NCBI RefSeq assembly: GCF_015326965.1
Contig: NZ_CP017659.1
Location: forward strand, 3,100,001 to 3,164,000
From: Paenibacillus sp. JZ16
GTDB lineage: Bacteria; Bacillota; Bacilli; Paenibacillales; Paenibacillaceae
Direction of reading: 5' to 3'
DNA length: 64,000 bases
The position numbers and the translations under genes are program-made. A model generated the notes under the pieces. The model had not been told where the DNA came from. It did not search any database and saw only the letters and a list, made by a program, of their open reading frames with translations. How positions within the stretch are numbered: the stretch's first letter is position 1; every line of letters begins with the position of its first letter. Below are positions 1-9,020 of the stretch, in pieces.

Positions 1-666
1 ACGCGGATTCTTGCTGTCATTCACGTGCACAACCGTTAACCGGTCGAGTCCGATCAGCTTGTCGAACTGCTCCAGCACGCCGTCCAGATCATTTACGATA
101 TCATAACCCGCATCATGAATATGGCAGGTGTCGAGGCAGATGGCCAAACGGTCATTGTACTTCACCTTATCAATAATGGAAGCAATTTCTTCAAAACTGC
201 GTCCCATCTCGGTGCCTTTGCCGGCCATCGTCTCCAGTGCAATCTTCACTTCGGTCTCATCCGTACCGCCGAGCACTTCATTAAGGCCTTCGGCAATTCG
301 GTCGATGCCGTATTCCGCATCCTTATCGGTATACGCGCCGGGATGGAGAACGATATTCTTCACGCCGACCGCATGCGTGCGGCGGATCTCCTCTTGCAAA
401 AAGCTTACCGCCAGCTCAAACGTGTTGGGCTTGTACGATCCGAGATTAATAATGTACGGCGCATGGACCACGATCTCCTCAATGCCGCTTTCCTGCATGG
501 CGGCTTTGCCTTCTTCGATAAACATGGAATCGATCGGCTTGCGGCGCGTGTTTTGCGGTGCGCCGGTATATATCATGAACGAGCTTGAGCCATATGATGT
601 GGCTTCAGCCGTCGCAGTCAGCAATCCCTTGTCCGAAAACGACACGTGGGAACCAATTTTCAACAT
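1..666 (-). CDS. nfo: Endonuclease IV (AP endonuclease), 3' end outside the window
   Basis: This is a base-excision-repair enzyme that cuts DNA 5' of abasic sites with a three-zinc centre in a TIM barrel. The 222 codons present begin [13 protein letters not shown] and carry the family's metal-ligand blocks in order: [36 protein letters not shown] and [10 protein letters not shown] at the window edge. Family members are about 280-300 residues, so roughly the last quarter lies to the left. The ATG at 666 follows AAGGGGG at good spacing, and the gene is divergent from the DUF2621 gene. The assignment is firm. Confidence 0.95.
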   Translation of the reverse strand, partial: MLKIGSHVSFSDKGLLTATAEATSYGSSSFMIYTGAPQNTRRKPIDSMFIEEGKAAMQESGIEEIVVHAPYIINLGSYKPNTFELAVSFLQEEIRRTHAVGVKNIVLHPGAYTDKDAEYGIDRIAEGLNEVLGGTDETEVKIALETMAGKGTEMGRSFEEIASIIDKVKYNDRLAICLDTCHIHDAGYDIVNDLDGVLEQFDKLIGLDRLTVVHVNDSKNPR

Positions 667-716
667 GCTGCATCCCCCTTTTTTAACACACAATTACACC
701 TATTTTAGCTTGTATA

Positions 717-745
717 TCGAAATAAATCTAGAAATGCGTTATAAT
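717..745 (+). promoter_or_regulatory. Probable sigma-A promoter for the DUF2621 gene
   Basis: TCGAAA, a 17-nt spacer and a perfect TATAAT lie about 45 nt upstream of the DUF2621 start, inside the divergent gap with nfo. The -10 is convincing; the -35 matches consensus at four of six positions. Confidence 0.45.
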
Positions 746-791
746 TCTCATGAAAGTGTCATGTGACAATAATCATTGAGGTGATATACAA

Positions 792-1265
792 ATGAAGAGC
801 ACAGGGGCCGTCATGGGCTATTTGTCGTCCAGTGCGCCGCCGTCATGGTTCATGAACTCCATTGCCTTCTGGGGATGGGTCATGCTTGGGTTGATGGGCA
901 TCGGCGGATTTTTCATGTTCCGCAAGTTTCTGAAAGTGCTTCCCAAAGCCGATGGTAAATCAAAGCTCGATTGGCAAAATTACTGGGTAGAACGAAGCCG
1001 CGCGCTGTGGACGGATGAATCCAAAGCATTTCTGGACGAACTGGTACAGCCTGTTCCGGGACCGTTCCGGGATATCGCCAAACACTCCATTGCAGCCGAA
1101 ATCGGCAAAATCGCCGTCGAATCCGGCGCAAACGAAGTCACCCGGGATCACTGCATCAAAGGTTACATCGTAGCTACGCCGAAGCGAGATTACAAATTCC
1201 TGATGAATTTCCTCCAGAAGAAGGAAATCGACTACAAGCCATATCAGCATTTGATTAATAAGTAA
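792..1265 (+). CDS. DUF2621 family membrane protein (YneK-like)
   Basis: This 157-residue protein has one clear transmembrane helix near residues 23-44 (IAFWGWVMLGLMGIGGFF region), followed by a soluble tail. The tail contains DIAKHSIAAEIGKIAVESGANEV-type sequence, which resembles the small PCP_red helical domain that recurs in DUF2621/YneK proteins of Bacillales. GAGGTGA lies 7 nt before the ATG. It is monocistronic, with a terminator downstream. The family is recognisable but its biochemical role is not known to me, so no function is assigned beyond membrane location. Confidence 0.8.
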   Translation: MKSTGAVMGYLSSSAPPSWFMNSIAFWGWVMLGLMGIGGFFMFRKFLKVLPKADGKSKLDWQNYWVERSRALWTDESKAFLDELVQPVPGPFRDIAKHSIAAEIGKIAVESGANEVTRDHCIKGYIVATPKRDYKFLMNFLQKKEIDYKPYQHLINK

Positions 1266-1340
1266 TGATACAACCTTAAATGGAACTACGGTTCCAGTCC
1301 CATTCAAATGCTCGGACAAACCGTTGGGTCCGGAAGATAT

Positions 1341-1385
1341 CTCCCCCTAGTCCTCTTACAGAGGATCAGGGGGATTCGTTTTTTA
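1341..1385 (+). terminator. Rho-independent terminator after the DUF2621 gene
   Basis: A long hairpin (CTCCCCCTAGTCCTC paired with GAGGATCAGGGGGA around a short loop) is followed by a run of six T. Confidence 0.85.
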
Positions 1386-1522
1386 ATTTCGATATATTGA
1401 AGGGATACACATCAACTTAGCCTGTTTTTCGCTTCAAGAAAATTGTGGAAATAAGTCATAGATCAAGTATAATAGACTGTTATAAGAAATGTAATCCAAT
1501 AGTCCTAGGAGGAAAGAATGAC

Positions 1523-2443
1523 GTGAAGTTGAAATTAGCAATTATTATCGTTTTACTATTTACATGCATCGTGCCGGCCGCAGGAGCGGCGCCAGCTAAT
1601 ATCGTCAATGTGGATGGCGTTAAAGTGGGACTGCGACAGGCCCCTATTTTGCGAGATGGGGTGACCTTGGTACAATTCGCTCCGATATTCAAAAGCTTGG
1701 GCCTTTCTGTCAAGTGGGATCCCGCTAAACAGCAGATTACAGGAACCAAAAAAGGGATCAACCTTGTGCTGACCGTTGGCAACAAAAACGCTTATGTAAA
1801 CGGCTCGCGAATGGTGCTCGAATCTCCTCCGGTATCCTTGAACGGAAATATTTTCGTTCCGCTTCGCTTCATTAGCGAAGCCACTGGAGCAACTCTGGCC
1901 GTGAATGGAAACACCATCAACATTACCAGTTACAAAGGGACAGAACCCTTTATTCCTAAGCCTACACCGATCCCGCCGGTAAAAACGAAAGCCGTAAAAA
2001 TCGAAGAGGAGTTGGAATCCAAATACTCGAATCTCTCTTTCGGAAAATTGCACCTAAACAACTTAACTTATGGCGTAACCGATGATTCGGATACACTTTC
2101 CATTGCTGTAGAAATTTCGGATGAACAAACGATGCAGAACATTATCGACACCTTTGACAGCAAACCTTCAACGGGGCATCAGCTGACCAAGAATATTGCC
2201 AACCATGTACATAATAAATATGGCTACAAAAAAGTTAATATCTTTATCATTACATTCTTTGCGAGTTCCTCTTATCCAAGCGGATATGATGCCCAATATA
2301 ATATTTTCGTTCCCGAATACAATGTATATGTTACACGCTGGCCCTTATACGGAGGATCTTATAATTACTCGGAAAAGGTAGCTTACTGGTATTTTGACCC
2401 AACCGGCGATACGGAGTACATGATTTATTCAAGCTCGTTATAA
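1523..2443 (+). CDS. Exported stalk-domain (copper amine oxidase N-terminal-like) protein
   Basis: This is a predicted secreted or wall-associated protein of 306 residues. Residues 1-26 form a signal peptide (VKLKLAIIIVLLF... AGA). Residues about 30-125 match the copper-amine-oxidase N-terminal 'stalk' fold, with the typical ...PILRDGVTLVQFAPIFKSLG and IFVPLRFISEATGA signatures. That domain is abundant in Paenibacillus as an envelope module and does not imply amine oxidase activity. The remaining 180 residues are not recognised. An in-frame GTG upstream at 1445 exists, but the GTG at 1523 is preferred because AGGAGG lies 10 nt before it and a signal peptide follows at once. Confidence 0.8.
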   Translation: MKLKLAIIIVLLFTCIVPAAGAAPANIVNVDGVKVGLRQAPILRDGVTLVQFAPIFKSLGLSVKWDPAKQQITGTKKGINLVLTVGNKNAYVNGSRMVLESPPVSLNGNIFVPLRFISEATGATLAVNGNTINITSYKGTEPFIPKPTPIPPVKTKAVKIEEELESKYSNLSFGKLHLNNLTYGVTDDSDTLSIAVEISDEQTMQNIIDTFDSKPSTGHQLTKNIANHVHNKYGYKKVNIFIITFFASSSYPSGYDAQYNIFVPEYNVYVTRWPLYGGSYNYSEKVAYWYFDPTGDTEYMIYSSSL

Positions 2444-2476
2444 AAATTTCGCACTCACACTTCAATAAAAATTAGA

Positions 2477-2535
2477 AAAAGAACCCTGGGTATTATGTTA
2501 AGGCAGATCGCTGCCTTTCAAACCCGGGGTTCTTT
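2477..2535. terminator. Bidirectional terminator between convergent genes
   Basis: AAAGAACCC pairs with GGGTTCTTT around an internal AAGGCAG/CTGCCTT hairpin. A-rich and T-rich flanks allow use from both sides: the stalk protein on plus and the end of the tad operon on minus. Confidence 0.75.
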
Positions 2536-2550
2536 ATGTACTATAGAATA

Positions 2551-2955
2551 TTATCCCCTGCGCAGGGTAAACGTCCATCCGGCAATAATAAAGGCATCCC
2601 CCTCCATCAGAGGATATTCTTTATAAGGCACCATGGATTCCCCTTTCAACACCGTACCATTTCTCGACCCCAGATCCTTCAGGACGTAATCTCCGCCTTC
2701 GCGCGAAAGTTCGACATGCGCCCGTGAAGTCCCCACACCCTGTGCGACGAATTGGGCTACGTCAGGGGATCGGCCGATGATGAAATGGGGCTGATATAGT
2801 TCAATCCGCTGCGGGTTGGCTGCATTCGGTTCATTTAGCTCGAGGTAAGCACCTGCTGAATGCTGCACGGCTGGACGGGCTGTTGCATCCGGACTTAGCA
2901 GGACGGTAGCTCCCTCACCTCCAGGGAACGAAAGCACCTCCGTCCGTTGGGACAA
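2551..2955 (-). CDS. FHA-domain segment, probably the C-terminal part of the preceding DUF6382 protein
   Basis: The forkhead-associated (phosphothreonine-binding) domain fills residues about 40-125, with the hallmark FIIGRS, GTSRAHVELS and DLGSRNGT. A TTG at 2955 could start it, but the reading frame stays open upstream to a stop at 3097-3099. The residues there (GYSAQSPQGHAYSRSSEAS...) look like genuine linker. The upstream DUF6382 gene overlaps in another frame and ends in an arginine-rich tail. One missing base near the C4 run at 3059-3062 would fuse the two. Either the gene is frameshifted (or has a read error), or the FHA part is translated separately. Confidence 0.75.
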   Translation of the reverse strand: MSQRTEVLSFPGGEGATVLLSPDATARPAVQHSAGAYLELNEPNAANPQRIELYQPHFIIGRSPDVAQFVAQGVGTSRAHVELSREGGDYVLKDLGSRNGTVLKGESMVPYKEYPLMEGDAFIIAGWTFTLRRG

Positions 2956-4400
2956 CTGGGCATAATAATCCCCCTCTTCCCCATATGGATCCGCTGCCGC
3001 AGCTGATGCCTCAGATGAACGCGAATAAGCATGGCCCTGCGGAGATTGTGCGGAATATCCCCTGAATGGTGATCTCTCTCGGAGTTGAATGGAGATTTAG
3101 GGGTCCGCCATCTCCAATTCTCTTTCCCCTCCTCAAGCCCTGCTTCTGCTTTTCCAGCGTCTGTTTCCGAGTTATCCCCAAGAAGACCCGATAAAGGGTC
3201 CGCCTGAAAACGCGGGACAGACTTCCACTTGGAATGCTCCTGCGGACTAAGCTCTGTTGACTCGAACATGGGCAAGGAACCGGACCAATCGCCGGATCTC
3301 CGTGAGAGCAGCTGGAGTTTACCTGTCCAGCCAAGCCAGGTTACCGCAGCAAGCAGAATCGTAATACCTACCGACAACCCCAGCATCAGTGGAGTAGGCT
3401 GATTCATGTAAAGCAATCTCCAAGCTCCCGCTGCGGCGAGCAAACATCCTAACATAATATAGGTGCGAACCGGCGAGGCTTTGTCATTGTCCGAAGCTTC
3501 TGAATTTGTGTCATCCGTATCGGGCAGCCACGAAGGAGTGGAACCCAATGGGCTTCGACCCGCATGAGAATTCATTTCCTCGCTCTTGCCCCTCTTCCCG
3601 AACATCTCATTCGTACGTTCCTTCAGACCTTGAATTAAACTCTGTTTATCTGTGTAGATGTCACTGTCCGTCTGTGGCACTGCTGTCCGTCCATGAGTCG
3701 GTTCTGCAAATGCGAATGCAGAGCCCATGTTGCTTGATTGACTATCGGTATAGGGCGACCCTTGATTCAGACCTGAAGGCACTGCTGCATTAGCTTGAGG
3801 TACAGCACGATGGTCTTCACCCTCTCCGGCTAACAGCTCAATCACAAGCTTCTTTAGTCCCGGTAGATTAAAGCTCTGTTCACTGCAGAATGACATCAGT
3901 GCCTGTATCCCTCCCCCTTTTAGCTCCGTCACCGATGCGAGCAACCTTGTCATTAGCTCCTTGAGCATAAGCGGAAGACGAGTGCCGCTTGCTTCGGTGG
4001 CTGCAACGGGAACATAAGTTAAATATAAAGTGCCCAGATGCAGGGAACCTTCAATAAACAGATAATCCTCATGCAAAATATAATTCTCCGGTTGAAGCAT
4101 ATACAACTTGCTGTCCTCCAGAGCCGTGACGATCTGCAGCAGCAATCCAAAATATTCAGTCAGTGTCATGCGCTCGCTCTTTAACGTTTGAGACAGCATT
4201 TTTTTGCCGGTAATATCATATTCCAGCGTTACCTTATAATCGACTTCCTTCATATGCAGCTTCAAGAAATGAGGGATTCTCGACGAACGGATCATTCCCA
4301 GCTGTACATGATTAAGTTCTGATGATTGGATTCCTTCAGCCCGATCCAGCACCATAATGGTTCCACCGTTCTGCATAAAATCCGCCTTTAATCCGAGCAT
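2895..4400 (-). CDS. DUF6382-type Tad-locus protein, C-terminus apparently frameshifted away from its FHA domain
   Basis: This last gene of the tad operon encodes 501 residues as read. The N-terminal 200 or so residues (starting MLGLKADFMQNGG) match the DUF6382 type that is normally fused to a C-terminal FHA domain. A low-complexity linker follows, then two membrane helices near residues 315-362 (TYIMLGCLLAAAGAWRLLY and LGLSVGITILLAAVTW). After about residue 446 the sequence turns basic and unlike the rest (HNLRRAMLIRVHLRHQLRQR), which marks a frameshift. ATG 4400 has GGAGGGGG just upstream and sits 11 nt after the prepilin peptidase stop. The role is inferred to be a membrane-anchored signalling or assembly factor. 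Confidence 0.75.
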   Translation of the reverse strand: MLGLKADFMQNGGTIMVLDRAEGIQSSELNHVQLGMIRSSRIPHFLKLHMKEVDYKVTLEYDITGKKMLSQTLKSERMTLTEYFGLLLQIVTALEDSKLYMLQPENYILHEDYLFIEGSLHLGTLYLTYVPVAATEASGTRLPLMLKELMTRLLASVTELKGGGIQALMSFCSEQSFNLPGLKKLVIELLAGEGEDHRAVPQANAAVPSGLNQGSPYTDSQSSNMGSAFAFAEPTHGRTAVPQTDSDIYTDKQSLIQGLKERTNEMFGKRGKSEEMNSHAGRSPLGSTPSWLPDTDDTNSEASDNDKASPVRTYIMLGCLLAAAGAWRLLYMNQPTPLMLGLSVGITILLAAVTWLGWTGKLQLLSRRSGDWSGSLPMFESTELSPQEHSKWKSVPRFQADPLSGLLGDNSETDAGKAEAGLEEGKENWRWRTPKSPFNSERDHHSGDIPHNLRRAMLIRVHLRHQLRQRIHMGKRGIIMPSCPNGRRCFRSLEVRELPSC

Positions 4401-4411
4401 AATTCCCCCTC

Positions 4412-4924
4412 CTACAAGTGCAGTATTACATACGTGCTGATTACGCCAGGAAGGACGGCAATCATAAAGGGGAATCGCAAGTGTTCCTCCTGGCTGTTGC
4501 ACCATGGCAACCAGCTCTTCATCACAAAAACGCCGGCGATACTGCCAACGACATTACGTACTCGCTTTATCGTTTCCCGACGCCATAGCAGGATAAGCAA
4601 ACCGATGACACCGGCAAAAAGGACAGAATACATAATGCCATGCAAGGTAAACCATAAGCCGGTCCAGGCACCAATGCCCCCAAACAGCTTAACGTCACCC
4701 GCTCCCACAGCCCCTATAAAATACATGATCAACAAGATAAGAAACCCGGCTCCAAGCCCCTTCAAAGAAAAGAACAGCCCCTCCCACCCGTCCAGAACGC
4801 CATGATAGACAGGACCGGACAGCATAGCCGAAACAGTTAAAATATTCGGTATTTTCATGGAACGAAGGTCTGTAATGAATGCGGCGATCAAATAAACAGC
4901 ACAAACACCAAAAGCAACGGACAT
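4412..4924 (-). CDS. tadV: Prepilin peptidase TadV/CpaA
   Basis: This is an A24-family aspartyl protease that removes the leader of Flp prepilin and pseudopilins at the membrane. At 170 residues it is the short form without the methyltransferase domain. Both catalytic aspartates are visible: ITDLRSMKIPN near residue 19, and the GxGD motif in GAVGAGDVKLFGG near residue 75. Several hydrophobic helices fit an integral membrane protein. ATG 4924 follows AGGGAG. It lies between the TadE-like gene and the DUF6382 gene in the tad operon. Confidence 0.9.
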   Translation of the reverse strand: MSVAFGVCAVYLIAAFITDLRSMKIPNILTVSAMLSGPVYHGVLDGWEGLFFSLKGLGAGFLILLIMYFIGAVGAGDVKLFGGIGAWTGLWFTLHGIMYSVLFAGVIGLLILLWRRETIKRVRNVVGSIAGVFVMKSWLPWCNSQEEHLRFPFMIAVLPGVISTYVILHL

Positions 4925-5022
4925 GCGATATCATAACTCCCTTGCTAAACTATTCACTGGAATAGCCGTGATAGGATTCTAACTATGGATGTACAACCAA
5001 TGCTTCTTGGAATGACTCTCTT

Positions 5023-5065
5023 AGACACTTCCTTGAAACGTTTCTCAAAGACACTTCCCTGAAAC
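5023..5065. repeat. Two imperfect 17-bp direct repeats in a tad intergenic gap
   Basis: AGACACTTCCTTGAAAC at 5023-5039 recurs at 5049-5065 with one mismatch, a period of 26 bp. It sits in the 185-bp gap between the TadE-like gene and tadV, the largest gap inside the operon. No promoter is obvious there. Confidence 0.6.
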
Positions 5066-5109
5066 ACTTCTTAGGGAATCCTTCATTTCGAACTCTTGCT
5101 ATCAAGGTT

Positions 5110-6096
5110 TCAAGAACCTGACCGCGCGACCACCGTAAACGGCACCTCAATCCGCTGCCCGTCTGCTGTCTCAACGACAAACAGCCACGTTCCCGGCGTT
5201 GTATTAAAGCCTACGTTCCATTCCCATTCGATATAGCCGTTACCGTCCGCGGTTTCCCAGCCCAAATATTTAGCCGTACTCTGACCACTCTTATAATAGA
5301 CTGACAATTGAGCACTGCTGCCCGGCTCCACTCGTACTTTTACCTTAGCCTGCTTGCTGGCAACGGCCGGATTCGGCTTCTCCAACAGCTCGATAGCCCC
5401 GTTCGTCCCCGAGCCATCCCCTGAACCCATCCCTCCTTCGCCGGTGTCGCCAATCCATAATCTCTCCTGAGCCTTTGCCTGCAGCACGATGCGTTTGTTC
5501 AAGAAAGGAACCCGGATCGGAAGCGCGTAATTCACCTCAATGCCGAAATAGGGACTCGCCCCGCTCTTCAAATTGGGAATGTGAACATTGGACACATGGA
5601 TTCGATCATAGTCCAGAAGATGTTCAGGCATAAATGACTTCAGCATCGGCTTAACCACGGGATCGAGTACGGCTTCCACGGTTTGGTTCTTAAGCTGCTG
5701 CAGCGGCTCCTCGCCTGACGCTACGGCTTGCGTTATCCATTCATTAACAGGAGAAGGAAGAGAGTCGCTGTAATTCGAAACCCAATCAGAAAGCGACAAT
5801 TTGGGAATCTCCCAATGGGATGTGCTTGGTGAGCCTTCTTCTGTTCCACTACCATCGGCATTGGCCTGCACGGCTAGCGAGACGGGATACATATGAGCCG
5901 CTACGATTTTGACCGTATCCGAAACGGTACTCTGGAGTGCTGTCGATATCAACGTCATTTGCACGATATAAATGAGGAAAATGACAAAAAACATAAACAT
6001 CGGCAGCACAAGCGCAGCTTCCACCACCATGCTTCCTTGTTCCGATGACGCTTTACCTTTATGGAGAGGTTTCTGTATTACCGATAATCGTTTCAT
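5110..6096 (-). CDS. TadE-like pseudopilin with extra C-terminal beta domain
   Basis: This 328-residue minor pilin candidate has a short basic N-terminus, then SSEQGSMVVEAALVLPMF and a hydrophobic helix at about residues 19-50. That is the TadE/TadG prepilin-like signature, with the conserved glutamate after the processing region. The middle is extracellular. Residues about 245-328 form a beta-rich module (VRVEPGSSAQLSVYY ... GTWLFVVETADGQ) of Ig-like character, unusual for a plain TadE. It is probably anchored in or incorporated at the base or tip of the Flp pilus, and is processed by TadV if that assignment holds. Confidence 0.8.
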   Translation of the reverse strand: MKRLSVIQKPLHKGKASSEQGSMVVEAALVLPMFMFFVIFLIYIVQMTLISTALQSTVSDTVKIVAAHMYPVSLAVQANADGSGTEEGSPSTSHWEIPKLSLSDWVSNYSDSLPSPVNEWITQAVASGEEPLQQLKNQTVEAVLDPVVKPMLKSFMPEHLLDYDRIHVSNVHIPNLKSGASPYFGIEVNYALPIRVPFLNKRIVLQAKAQERLWIGDTGEGGMGSGDGSGTNGAIELLEKPNPAVASKQAKVKVRVEPGSSAQLSVYYKSGQSTAKYLGWETADGNGYIEWEWNVGFNTTPGTWLFVVETADGQRIEVPFTVVARSGS

Positions 6097-6112
6097 TCAA
6101 GTACCCCTAATC

Positions 6113-7165
6113 CTAATAGGAAAAATCCGCCTTGCGCTTTACCATGTAACGATTTCCCTGAACTTCGTCCCCATCGCTTCCAAATACAACGCCGATCGCT
6201 TTCGTCACCCCTGGAAGAAACCATAAACGCATGGCCGTCTTGACCTCTCCTGAAGCGTAGGTAAATCGCTCCGCAGGATTGGTGCCGGTGTTCAATCGAA
6301 TCAATGCCAACATGCGCGACAGCTTCTTCTCGTTATTGCTGTGAATAAACAAAAATATTCGTAAATGATCCCTGTAAGTCAGCTCAACGGGGACATACTT
6401 GGATAGCTGAACGCTCCCCTTCTGACACAACTGGATCATATCCTCAATGGCCTTCTCAATCCCATACAGAATCGCTGCCGCCAAAATCGCCAACGGATTT
6501 CCCAATTTACTATTCACAATGAATCCTTCCATCGTCCGGATCGCGAGTCTGGAACCAAAGATCTCTGCATAGGCCGCCGAGATATTCCCAGCGGGGTTAT
6601 GAAATCCATAAAGAATGTACTCCACTTCCTGGTTCCCAATGGCGAACTCCTGGATGACATCCCCGCCAGTGTTGGAACCATCAACCATCCCGGTTAAATT
6701 CCCAATATCAAAATGCTGATAGTAGTGAACGGCGTACTCATTTTGAAACAGTTCATCCCTGACACCGCCAAGCACGTTCCCCATAAATCCAAACATACCA
6801 TCCATATTATCCATTGCCTGTTTACCGGCATCATACGGATCATCGTCCAAAGGCTTTCCCTTATTCATGTTGTCCGCTTCAGCATTAAATTGAAGGCTTT
6901 CGTCATAGTACTGCTGGAGTTCACGGAACTCATCGATAATGGCCTGATGTTGTCCATTCAACCCGTTAATCGCCTCAATGACTTTGGATGCCTGCTTCAG
7001 CTTCTGACTGGCCTGCTTCTCCATCGCCTTCCGTTCCTTATCCGATGTGCGGAACTGTTCCAATGACGCCTGCTGCCGATCTATAATATTTCCACTGCCT
7101 GATACTCCATAATTAGACACAAAACTTTGTAATGTGCGACTGGCTTCAAGCACCGTCCCCTTCAT
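6113..7165 (-). CDS. DUF5702-like Tad-locus protein, C-terminal half
   Basis: This 350-residue reading frame starts with ATG overlapping the previous stop (ATGA). Residues 40-110 are coiled-coil-like (KQASQKLKQASKVIEAING). The second half resembles the DUF5702 module of Firmicute tad loci: an EYILYG motif, a long alanine-rich helix (LGNPLAILAAAILYGIEKA), then VELTYRDHLRIFLF. There is no signal sequence or N-terminal helix, which is odd for an extracellular tad protein. The missing N-terminal anchor is exactly what the preceding gene provides. The two may be one protein split by a single-base change, or two translationally coupled subunits. Confidence 0.65.
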   Translation of the reverse strand: MKGTVLEASRTLQSFVSNYGVSGSGNIIDRQQASLEQFRTSDKERKAMEKQASQKLKQASKVIEAINGLNGQHQAIIDEFRELQQYYDESLQFNAEADNMNKGKPLDDDPYDAGKQAMDNMDGMFGFMGNVLGGVRDELFQNEYAVHYYQHFDIGNLTGMVDGSNTGGDVIQEFAIGNQEVEYILYGFHNPAGNISAAYAEIFGSRLAIRTMEGFIVNSKLGNPLAILAAAILYGIEKAIEDMIQLCQKGSVQLSKYVPVELTYRDHLRIFLFIHSNNEKKLSRMLALIRLNTGTNPAERFTYASGEVKTAMRLWFLPGVTKAIGVVFGSDGDEVQGNRYMVKRKADFSY

Positions 7166-8343
7166 TCCCTCTCCCCCAGCGAAGACTGAAGAGTGGTGAC
7201 CGCTCGGGCAACCTGTTGGTATCGACTCTCCTGGCTATCAATCTCTTGCCGGAAGCCGTTCAAGAACTCATCGCTGTGAATTAATTTGTCAGCTTGCTTC
7301 CGTATGGATTGAATCATCTCCGCTTCTGCCCCGGATGAATCGTTAGACCCTGGTGTTACATCATTCGTGACCTGATCATATCCACTATTAGATGAACGGT
7401 TCTCGGAATCCTTGATGACCTGCTTCATCTCTTCATTCAGATTCCTTGCTTCCTCCCATAATTGATGCGCATCCGAGAGCAGCTTGTCATTCTCCTTCTG
7501 AACTCGGCTGGCCTCCCTCGAAATCTGTGAGCCAATGGAAGAAATTCCGCTCCGGTAAGCCATGAGCAGCAGCGTATACTGTTGTTCCTTAGGAGGCCTG
7601 TCCGCATCTTCCTGTTGTTTAGCCTTATAATCCTCGTATTGCGATCCCACATCAGCGGCGGTATACATACTGCCCCCCAGCGAAGTGTCGGAGATCGATT
7701 GTCCCGGCGGATCCATAACAAGCTTCGAAAGCCGGATTGCATGCTCCCCTGCTTTTCGCTGCTTTGCCAGCATTTCATCCAGCGCCGCTTCCCGCTTGTC
7801 ATACAATTTGCGAAGCTTCTTAAGAACATCTACCGTATTGGAAGCTTCCTTCATGGACTGCGATAACGGTTTGAACTTACCCACTAATTCCAAAGTGAAA
7901 TCAATCGGCGCTTTATACTTCATTTCCTCAATAATCTGCCGGTTGAATATGTCATAGGTCCCTAGCGGACGCTGCAGCTCAAGACCCGAACTATCGAGCT
8001 CCATTGCCATTAACCGAAATGCATCGCTCCGTTCTCCCGGATTCATGCTGTCATTCAGCACATTGCCCATAATGAGATCGCCACTGGTGTCCCCAAGGGC
8101 ATATAATCCATATTCCTTCTGAAGCTGCGGATCATAGGAAGACATCACGGAGCGTACGGCCGCTCTGGTCAGCCTTTCGCTCTGCACCTTCATCGCTGCT
8201 ATGCGGGAATAATCAATAAAGATAGCTACAAACATGAATACAGCAGCCAGGGCGATAATCAAAAAAACAGATACAGATCCATCGGAAGATCGGCCGCCCT
8301 CTCTCCTTCTCCGACTCGACCGTGCTTCCCTATGCTTCGTCAT
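7162..8343 (-). CDS. TadG-like anchored protein, N-terminal half of a DUF5702-type unit
   Basis: The protein has 393 residues. Residues 1-22 are strongly basic, then GSVSVFLIIALAAVFMFVAIFIDYSRIAA forms the TadG/RcpC-type single N-terminal helix at about 23-50. The rest is extracellular and helical, with coiled-coil stretches. It ends TLQSSLGERE and a TGA that overlaps the ATG of the next frame. Inserting one base at the GGGAATGA junction would continue the helix straight into MKGTVLEASRTLQ. It is predicted to sit in the membrane and take part in pilus assembly or anchoring. Confidence 0.7.
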   Translation of the reverse strand: MTKHREARSSRRRREGGRSSDGSVSVFLIIALAAVFMFVAIFIDYSRIAAMKVQSERLTRAAVRSVMSSYDPQLQKEYGLYALGDTSGDLIMGNVLNDSMNPGERSDAFRLMAMELDSSGLELQRPLGTYDIFNRQIIEEMKYKAPIDFTLELVGKFKPLSQSMKEASNTVDVLKKLRKLYDKREAALDEMLAKQRKAGEHAIRLSKLVMDPPGQSISDTSLGGSMYTAADVGSQYEDYKAKQQEDADRPPKEQQYTLLLMAYRSGISSIGSQISREASRVQKENDKLLSDAHQLWEEARNLNEEMKQVIKDSENRSSNSGYDQVTNDVTPGSNDSSGAEAEMIQSIRKQADKLIHSDEFLNGFRQEIDSQESRYQQVARAVTTLQSSLGERE

Positions 8344-8345
8344 GA

Positions 8346-9020
8346 CTATCGCGAACCTCCGAACTTTTGTAGAACTTCTCCTGCGGAAGCCTTATCGGTT
8401 CCATTTCTCCCGCCTTGAAACTTCGATCCGTAATATCGCATTAGATCCACCGTGCGAATAAATTCAACAGGATCCACCACGATCGATTGTGCGCTGACCT
8501 TGATCTGACCTCCATCGTCCAATATTCGACTCAATGGCGTCAGAGATACCTGCTCATTTAACGAAGTCGTCACCTTTCGAATGAGCAGCTGATTGGTATA
8601 ACTCATCTCTCCCGCCAGGCTTGTGGGAACAGCCATGCCGCCCTTGGACATTTTGAGTTCGGGCAGTTTCCCGCTGCCTGCTTCGCCATGCGGCAATGAA
8701 ATGGACTTCGTTTTCTCACCCCCAGCCAAGCCGAATAGAGTTCCTATAACTTGATCATCCGTCAACCGCCAATATAGCGAATCATATTTCCCCTGCTCTA
8801 CGGATCCCGTGGCTGCACTCTTATGGCTGTTATCCCAGCTATACGCAGTCCGCTCGGATGCTGCAACTGAAGCCTGGACCAGCATAGACTGTTGATAGAT
8901 GTACAAGCATAGGAACAGCAGCAATACCGTCACCATCAACACAATGGGAAGCACCAGGGAAGCTTCCACCGTGAAGCTCCCCGTATCGTCCTTCCATCTT
9001 CTCTGAAACCGATTATTCAA
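8346..9020 (-). CDS. TadE family pseudopilin
   Basis: The 224 residues include DDTGSFTVEASLVLPIVLM followed by a hydrophobic helix (about residues 10-40), the standard TadE-like motif with its conserved glutamate. The remainder is predicted extracytoplasmic. The TTG start at 9020 lies inside the end of the flp gene (8-nt overlap), suggesting translational coupling. An ATG start is not available before the motif. It probably acts as a minor pilin with Flp. Confidence 0.85.
   Translation of the reverse strand: MNNRFQRRWKDDTGSFTVEASLVLPIVLMVTVLLLFLCLYIYQQSMLVQASVAASERTAYSWDNSHKSAATGSVEQGKYDSLYWRLTDDQVIGTLFGLAGGEKTKSISLPHGEAGSGKLPELKMSKGGMAVPTSLAGEMSYTNQLLIRKVTTSLNEQVSLTPLSRILDDGGQIKVSAQSIVVDPVEFIRTVDLMRYYGSKFQGGRNGTDKASAGEVLQKFGGSR

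Noticed and set aside
1445..1522. Earlier GTG start for the first stalk-domain protein
   Set aside because: No ribosome site precedes it, and it would put 26 polar residues before the signal peptide.
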